Below are positions 57,854-64,000 of a stretch of DNA of 64,000 nucleotides, in pieces (positions within the stretch are counted from its first letter, which is position 1; each line of letters opens with the position of its first letter). The stretch is from Pleodorina starrii (Eukaryota; Chlorophyta; Chlorophyceae; Chlamydomonadales; Volvocaceae). Below the pieces are notes generated by a model. The model was given only the letters and a program-made list of their open reading frames with translations. It did not search any database and was not told where the DNA came from. The DNA lies in the NCBI GenBank assembly GCA_030267565.1, contig BRXU01000022.1, positions 1,694,001 through 1,758,000 of the forward strand, written 5' to 3'. A program made the position numbers and the translations under genes.

Positions 57854-60205
57854 CCGCTGCTTGTAAGGACCAGATACCACCGCGCGACAAGCGCGACCTT
57901 GCATACGATGGTCCACACATTTAGACCATCGGGCTGTCTGCTGGAGGATCATGATGCGATACCAGCTTCAAAAATAAACACAAGTATTATGTCGTGTTGT
58001 ATTCATATATGTGCAGAGTCCCGGCTAATCACGAGGTCTTTCGCAGGGCTAGCTGGATCGCGTTTAATCACTAAATTGTGGTTGCACGCTGAAATAACAA
58101 AGGTTAATTCAACCACTGTGAGCTCTGAGCCATCGATCCCTCTCCTCTCGCATGTTCCGAAGCGCTGTTCCGAAAGTGCAAGCAAAACGGTTATCCGTTG
58201 CAGCAACCTCGGACCACTGCCAGGATCCCGGGTTCCCGGCAGATGGAAGCAGCTGTCAGCCTTGCACATTCATCGCGCTCGCATCATAACTTGTAGATGT
58301 TGATCAGAACACAACATGAAACTGTGTCAGCAAATCTATAGCTGCAGCAAACCCACACCGTTGAGCCACCCCCGCGGTGCACGGAGTCACGTGGCATAGT
58401 TCCAAGGGCCCATTGAGACCTTAATGTGGCTTGGCAGCGTGGGCCTAGTTGGGTGCGGCGGGGGGTCGATACGTGGCATTGGCCAGGGGCCAACGTGCCT
58501 GGCGAAAGCTGGCGTCCTATCCGGCTTACTGGATGCATCACCGGTATCGTGAATACCGGTTTCCATCGCACACTTCCATGGACCCGACGACAGTCAACCA
58601 CGTCCAGCCCGTCTGCTCCGTTTCCGGGCCCCTCCCGTACCCTGATGCCAGCGACGAACGACATTAGCCAGCAAGCCAGGCCTAACGCCAGCCTGCCCTG
58701 CTTGTCAATATTGGTACAGCGTGTTACGGCCGCCATGTGCGCTGCCGCTGCTGCAATGCTGCTGCTGCCACGTCCGCGACAGGCGAGGGGCGCATGTACA
58801 TCGCATTCAGTGTGCCCTCTACCCGATTACCGTATCGTGCCCTCGGCAAATGCACGCCTTTGCAAATGATATCAATAAGAAAACCTCCGCGGAATGGACA
58901 CGAGCCAAAAAAGTGCGCTTATGTACAGCACAAAGCCATATTCGACAGACCAAACCGTACGGTGCTTGGACGGTGAGACGATGGCAAACGTTCACGGCAC
59001 GCCGGATCACTTCCAGGCACCCTGTACACAAGCGAGTACCGTAGATGCACTTAACGGAGAGCACTCGTTGTGCATCACTCCAGGGCCAACCTTTCGAATG
59101 GTCCAGGGCTCCCGGCCATCCACGAAAGGGCCCCTCGACAGGACGGGGCTGATGATGCCCCAGGGAACAGCATAGCTCCCTCGAGCGGCGCGCCGGATGC
59201 GGGTGGACGCCAAAAAGAGCCGGCGATGAACTTATAAAACGAGAGATATGCGCCCCAAAGTAACACCAGAATACTGCCACGCATCCGTACGGCGGACAAA
59301 GAACTGTTACGATCCGGAAAAAACACCATGTACGGTACTCACAGTACGGGAACTGGAGCACGTGAAGTAGGTGGTAGTAATCTCGAATATCGACCAAGTA
59401 TTGAAACGGCGTATTGCGTTGGCCCCTGGGTAAATGACCACGATGAGGCGTACTCATCATTATCGTGCGCGGCCCTAAAGGCCATGCCACTCCACGGCAT
59501 GACCGCGCGGCATCCGATCGGCTCCGTCCCTAGGCGCATCCACCGGCGCCTAGGGACGAGCGAAAAGGTCATCAAGTCACGTGAAACGGTCGCCTTGATT
59601 TGCTGAAGGATACCGTTTCGTAAGCACGTCACGACAAGAGAATAGGTCCAAGTGCGCTCTGAAACTGTCGTCTCGTCATCTGATTTTTGCATTTGCACTC
59701 GCCGCCTAATCACGCACGCGCGCTCGTGCGCTTAGCTCTGCGTCGCACGCCGTGCCGGTTGCCAAACCTCCTATGAAGGAAACCCAAGTCTCGCTCGTTG
59801 TATGGGAGCAGGAAGCCCGCGCCCGCGCGGCCCCATGGCGCACCCCCTTTTCCCGTCAGAATGCATCCTCCATTCCGTGTTCCCTCCCGCTCGGCTACGC
59901 TCCCCAGACCGGCCGTCCAGTGTAGACACATCCAATCGCCAAAGGTGAGCGCGTGCGATACCGCGGCTCGGGGGCGTTATGAATAGCCCCACGCGAAACG
60001 GTGTTTCCACCGACATGGCTGTCACGGCCACACCATGCCACTGGCCAAGCTCGTTTCGCTGGACCGAAACCGGGATCCAGCCTTGCCTCGGCCTGGCCTT
60101 TCCAATTACCCCATAGCACAGCCCCGTCCGGCTCAGCCGGCCCGCGCGGGCCTCTCCTCTGCCAGCGCCCACCAAGCCGCTGGTCCCTCTGCTTGGCGCC
60201 CTGCC
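57854..60205. other. Intergenic region between AADC and the gelsolin-family gene
   Basis: Upstream region of AADC and 3' flank of the gelsolin-family gene, both on the minus strand. Many short open frames, none with recognisable motifs or plausible splice context. It includes a perfect 13-bp hairpin at 59,525. Confidence 0.5.
59525..59558. repeat. Perfect 13-bp stem hairpin
   Basis: CGTCCCTAGGCGC and its exact complement, separated by 8 bp. Confidence 0.9.
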
Positions 60206-63200
60206 TCACGCTGCCTCCGCGTTGGCCGCCGCCTTCGCCGCCTCCTTAACCGCCTCAGCATCTTTGGCTCCGGCCAGCTCTTCCTCCTTAGCCTCCTTGG
60301 CCAGCGCCAACGCCTTGAGCTTCTCCGTGTAGATGTCGGGGATGACGGCCACCGTGGCCACAGAGTCCCAGCCGGCGAAGTGGCAGCTGAAGAAGGGCGG
60401 CTCCCGCCCACTCTCCACCTCCACCAGGCCGACGGCGCCGGACCGGCCCGAGGCCACCAGGTAGCGCTGTGCCACGTCGCGGCCGCGGGGGCGCTCGGTG
60501 TGCTTGCAGCTGGAGCCGTACCACACATACAGCTGCGCGGGGGAGTGCGGTGGGTTGGGGGCGGGAAGGGCGATGCGCGGAGGAGCTGAAGGCAATAAAT
60601 GAATGGAAGCGCGTTTGGGCTGCATGGGAAGGTTGGGCACAGCAGGGGATCTTCGCGCGCATCTGTTTGCGCCTTACTGAGGCCGCATCGGCAGGAAAAG
60701 GGTTGGTCCGCAGCGAAAGGATGTGCTATCGTCAACAACCGGCTTTATTTGCCTCCTGCCCGCCTGCGTTCGTGGCACAACGCCAATGCTTTCGTTCAAG
60801 GAGCTCCCCATCGTGCCCTTCTGCCCCTCCAGCCCTCCCTCTCCCTATTTCCCTTCTCGTTCCCCCGCTCCACACGCACCGACCTCCGCCCCCGTGTCCA
60901 GCAGCATCACGTCATCGTTGGCGAGCGACTCCTGCGAGAACGTGGTGAGCAGCTGCACCTTGAGCCCCGCCCGCCCGCCCGGACCCACAGAGCGGTCAAT
61001 CAGGTGGAACAGCCGGGGGGCGGGCAACAGGCCCCGGCCGCCGTGGGGCCGCCCGCTGGACGCGTACTCGGACTTGCCGCCCAGCGCCTCCCAGAAGGAC
61101 GACGGTTCCTGGCCCTCCTGTGGGAGGGCAGCCGCGGCAGCGCGAGTGGCGATGGCGACAAGCGGATGAGGGGCGGCAGTGCGCGAATGCGTGAGGAGGA
61201 ACGGCCCAACACACAGGCCGTGACCGCAGCGTTAAGCTGACTGGCTCCTACCTCACGACGACGCTACGTGGCTGGACGCCGCGGCGGAGCTGACAGCCGT
61301 TTGTAATTCCCAGACCATGAATGGTCTGGGAATTACAAACGCCTGGGGGCAACCTGGAGCGCCTGGGGGCAACCCTTGCCACTGCCGTCGCGGCGTCGAC
61401 CACGGCGCGTTCACCCCACACGCCACACCCACCTCGACGGTCTGCACCGCCGGTCCGCTCCCCGCCAGCACGCCCGCCACCGTCGCAGCCACCTGGCGCT
61501 CGATTTCGCTGCTTGCCGCCCCCCGCCACAGCACCACCGGCTCGCTGCTGGCGGCGCCCACCTCGGCGACCCGCTCCAGCAGGAAGCAGTCGTTGCTGCT
61601 CAGGCTGGCGGAGGCGGGAGCCACCTCGACTACGAGGCGGGGTTGGACGGGGGGGAAGGAAGAGAGGAATGCGGGGAGGGAGAGGGGCGCTCGGGGCGAG
61701 GGTGGCGTGAGGAGCGGGACAGGCTGGCTACGCGTATGGGCTACCACGCGTAAGGGCTACCGCAAGTCGGGCTTTGCGGCCCGGATACGCTCTGCATGTA
61801 CCCCTGCCCCCCTCTAACCACACACACACAGAGGGCTCCACATGACGTCGGAATGCCGATCCTTTCTTGCCTGCGTGCGCCAATGACACCGCCTCGCCCT
61901 TGACCTGGTAGAGATGCAACCCCGGGGGCGAGCGGCCGGGAGCTAGATTGGATGGGCGCGGGCCCCGCCGCACAATCATGGTTCCCCTGCAGGACAGGGC
62001 GGGGCGGGGCGGGCCAGCGGAGGCGCGGGGTCATGGATGCCAGCGTGTTATACCGTAGATGAGCGGCAGCGACGCTGGTCTGTTAGTAGGCTTTACGGGC
62101 AGGTCGGAGATGTAAGCAGCGGGCGAAGCCGACCGTTGGATTGGTCAGGAGCGAGCCGGCACCGCTGGTTCGATTGGTGAAGAACCATACGGTGCGGTGT
62201 GTGCAGCAGCTGACTGCATGGCTGTGTACCGTGTCCCGCCTCCCGCGTGAAACCCTTTCGCACCGCCTTCCATACCTAAACGGCGCCCGCCGTTGACGTG
62301 CCCAGCGCGACCCCGCCCAACCCGCCCAATCCCCATCTCCGGCCGTCCAGCCCAGCCCCGTCCCCGCACCTACTTGAACAGCCGCACAAAGTGCCCCGGC
62401 TCCAGCCCCTGCTCCACGCGCACCAGCGTGGACCTGCCCGAGTAGCGGCTCCTGTGCAGGTCAGCCGCCATGACAGCGGCGGCGCCCTGCTCCAGGTTGC
62501 CGCAGCGGCGGCCCTGCCACACGTACACGGCGTAGCGCAGGTCGGTCGTGTCTGCATGCGGAGGGGGAGTCGGGGCCAGCGGCCAAAGCACATGAGCTTG
62601 AGGCAAAGGCAGGGCGATTGGGCGGGCCCCACACGACAACGAGGCCGAATGGCTGAAGGGTACATACGTTCAGGTCCGGTACCTCAACAGTAGCTGACGC
62701 ACACGGCCGGGCCCTTACCCCGGCTGGTCGAGTACGAATGCAGTACGATGTACGATGCACCGTCGTAGAAGTGGCCCATCTCCTGCCGGGGCAGCTCCAG
62801 AGAAGAGGCCCCGATCATGGCCCACACCTGCGGGGGGGAGCAACGCGGCCAAGAAGCCTGGGTGTTTGCAATCAGCGCTGCCCAAGGCGGTGTTGCCATC
62901 ACGCCCGTGCTGTATCTCCCGCAAACTCAGATGTTTCAAGGGAGGCGGGTTGGGTTGCTTTCACGCAGGGTCGAGCCGCGGAAAACAGGAAAATGCTGAT
63001 GCCAGATACGCAGAACGGCAGCGGAACGTGGTGGCGCACTGCAACCCTCCCGGAACTGGGCCGACATCAAAACCAGTTGGTGCCTCACCCAACGATCAGC
63101 GAGCACGACGAAGCGCAAAGCATCCCATGGGACATCCGAGCAGGTGCCGCTGATTGTGACCCCCAGGCTCGCAACTGCCTGGCCCCTCGCACCTGTATTT

Positions 63201-63924
63201 TGCTGGACGTGAGATTGCCATACGCCGCCTCAAGCGTGGCGGCCTGGCCGCGGACAGCTGGCTCAGCCGCTTCGGCCGCCGCCACCAGCGCAACCATCGC
63301 CGCGGCCGCCTCCTCTGCGTTGTACGGCTGCTCATCTACAGCCGCGGGTAGAAACGTGCGAGTTGGCGTTTGAGGCTTGAGGCGCGGGTTGCATTAGCAT
63401 GCTGTGCGCCGACCTCCCGGGATGGTCCTCACACGCAATGGTCCTCACCGGCGCTCCAAGTTGACGGCTGATACCCTACTCTGCGCCCGCACCTGCTCGT
63501 TCTGTGAAGGGCGCAGCGCAAAGCAAGGCCCCAGAACCTCTTTCTTGGAACGGCACCTTCGACCGCGCATTCTACACGGGCGGCGGTCTTTGCCAATCCC
63601 TGAAGCTGCAGCGCCGTGTCCGAACCGCCTCCCCCCGCTGCGCCTCCGCATCCCTCCCGGGCTGCCCTTCGCCGCGGCCACCACTCTGTGGTGCAGCTGC
63701 CTCAGGTAGCACAGGCAGGCGACCTCACCCGTTCCCTTGCCGGGCCCCGGAATGACGTTTCCGAAGGAGTCCCTCCCCGGCGTGCCCACCGTGCTGCTGC
63801 TGCGGCCGTCACTTCCCCAGTCCGCAAAGTAGGTCGCGAACAGCCCCGGCTCGAAGCGCGCCTTGACGGCCTTGACCAGGCTGCCAGCGGGGAGACCCTG
63901 GCTGGAGGCGAAGCGGCCGCCCAC
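60206..63924 (-). CDS. Gelsolin/villin-family actin-binding protein, C-terminal part (5' end outside the window)
   Basis: Exons, 5' to 3': 63924-63729, 63335-63193, 62827-62719, 62551-62374, 62001?-61871, 61629-61433, 61117-60884 and 60532-60206. The order of motifs is that of gelsolin repeats: end of one repeat (RFEPGLFATYFADWGS), a linker, then IQVWAMIGASSLELP with HFYDGASYIVLHSYS and YAVYVWQGRRC, then LEPGHFVRLFKGTMIVRRG. A further repeat has LYQVKGEA, SLSSNDCFLLE, VLWRGAASSEIE and EGQEPSSFWEALGG. The last has APRLFHLID, LANDDVMLLDTGAE, LYVWYGSS and REPPFFSCHFAGWD. A charged Ala/Glu/Lys tail ends the protein and there is no villin headpiece. It should correspond to repeats 4-6 of a six-repeat protein that severs or caps actin filaments in a Ca2+-dependent manner. 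One intron uses a GC donor (GCAG|gcaaga, 61,870). The acceptor near 62,001 is approximate. Confidence 0.88.
61298..61341. repeat. Perfect 21-bp inverted repeat in a gelsolin-gene intron
   Basis: CGTTTGTAATTCCCAGACCAT, two bases (GA), then the exact complement. It is followed by two direct copies of GCCTGGGGGCAACC. It lies in the intron between exons 61629-61433 and 61117-60884. Confidence 0.93.
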
Positions 63925-64000
63925 CTGGCGAGAATGCAGGGCGCCGGGGAGAAGAGGTAAGAATGGAGTGGCGGTAAAGTAGGACAGGACATTGGTTTCA

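Overview
This is nuclear DNA of a green alga, most likely a chlamydomonadalean (volvocine-type) species. The evidence is GC-rich, Ala/Pro-rich coding exons, many short introns (two predicted GC-AG), interstitial arrays of the Chlamydomonas-type telomere repeat (TTTTAGGG read as CCCTAAAA), and algal-type retroelements. I see no prokaryotic gene organisation. All gene models were built by eye from splice-site phase and protein-family motifs; none has been checked by alignment or transcripts.

Layout. (1) 1-800: 3' end of a non-LTR retrotransposon with a restriction-like endonuclease domain. (2) 801-23,060 and 35,787-52,436: a scrambled tandem array of a multi-kb unit. Each full unit carries a three-exon gene of unknown function (~213-216 aa, copies 1-6), a noncoding 3' region with a TATC microsatellite and, in some units, the last exons of an aromatic L-amino acid decarboxylase (AADC) gene. 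Four places in the array hold AADC intron 8 sequence, a short telomeric array and a decayed AADC exon. Two neighbouring 4,391-bp units (12,838-21,832) are almost identical. Mobile elements distinguish the units: a 477-bp TA-flanked MITE, a 482-bp insert with a 9-bp duplication, a 594-bp insert, and a block with a SINE, an RNase H fragment and a gag-like element (4,397-8,586). (3) 23,092-35,786: a 12.7-kb block set cleanly into one unit, with a cytochrome P450 (10 exons) and a secreted double C-type-lectin-domain protein (4 exons). (4) 50,933-57,853, minus strand: a complete 11-exon AADC gene whose last three exons lie inside the repeat unit. (5) 60,206-63,924, minus strand: the 3' part of a gelsolin/villin-family gene continuing beyond the window.

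The main inference is that the array was seeded at the 3' end of the AADC gene. The unit is 'unknown gene (+) converging on AADC exons 9-11 (-)', with a breakpoint inside AADC intron 8 that is occupied by telomeric repeats in the duplicated copies. The unknown gene has kept its reading frame in most copies (all exon length changes are multiples of three; one copy has a nonsense codon), so it is the best candidate for an undescribed, lineage-specific amplified gene.
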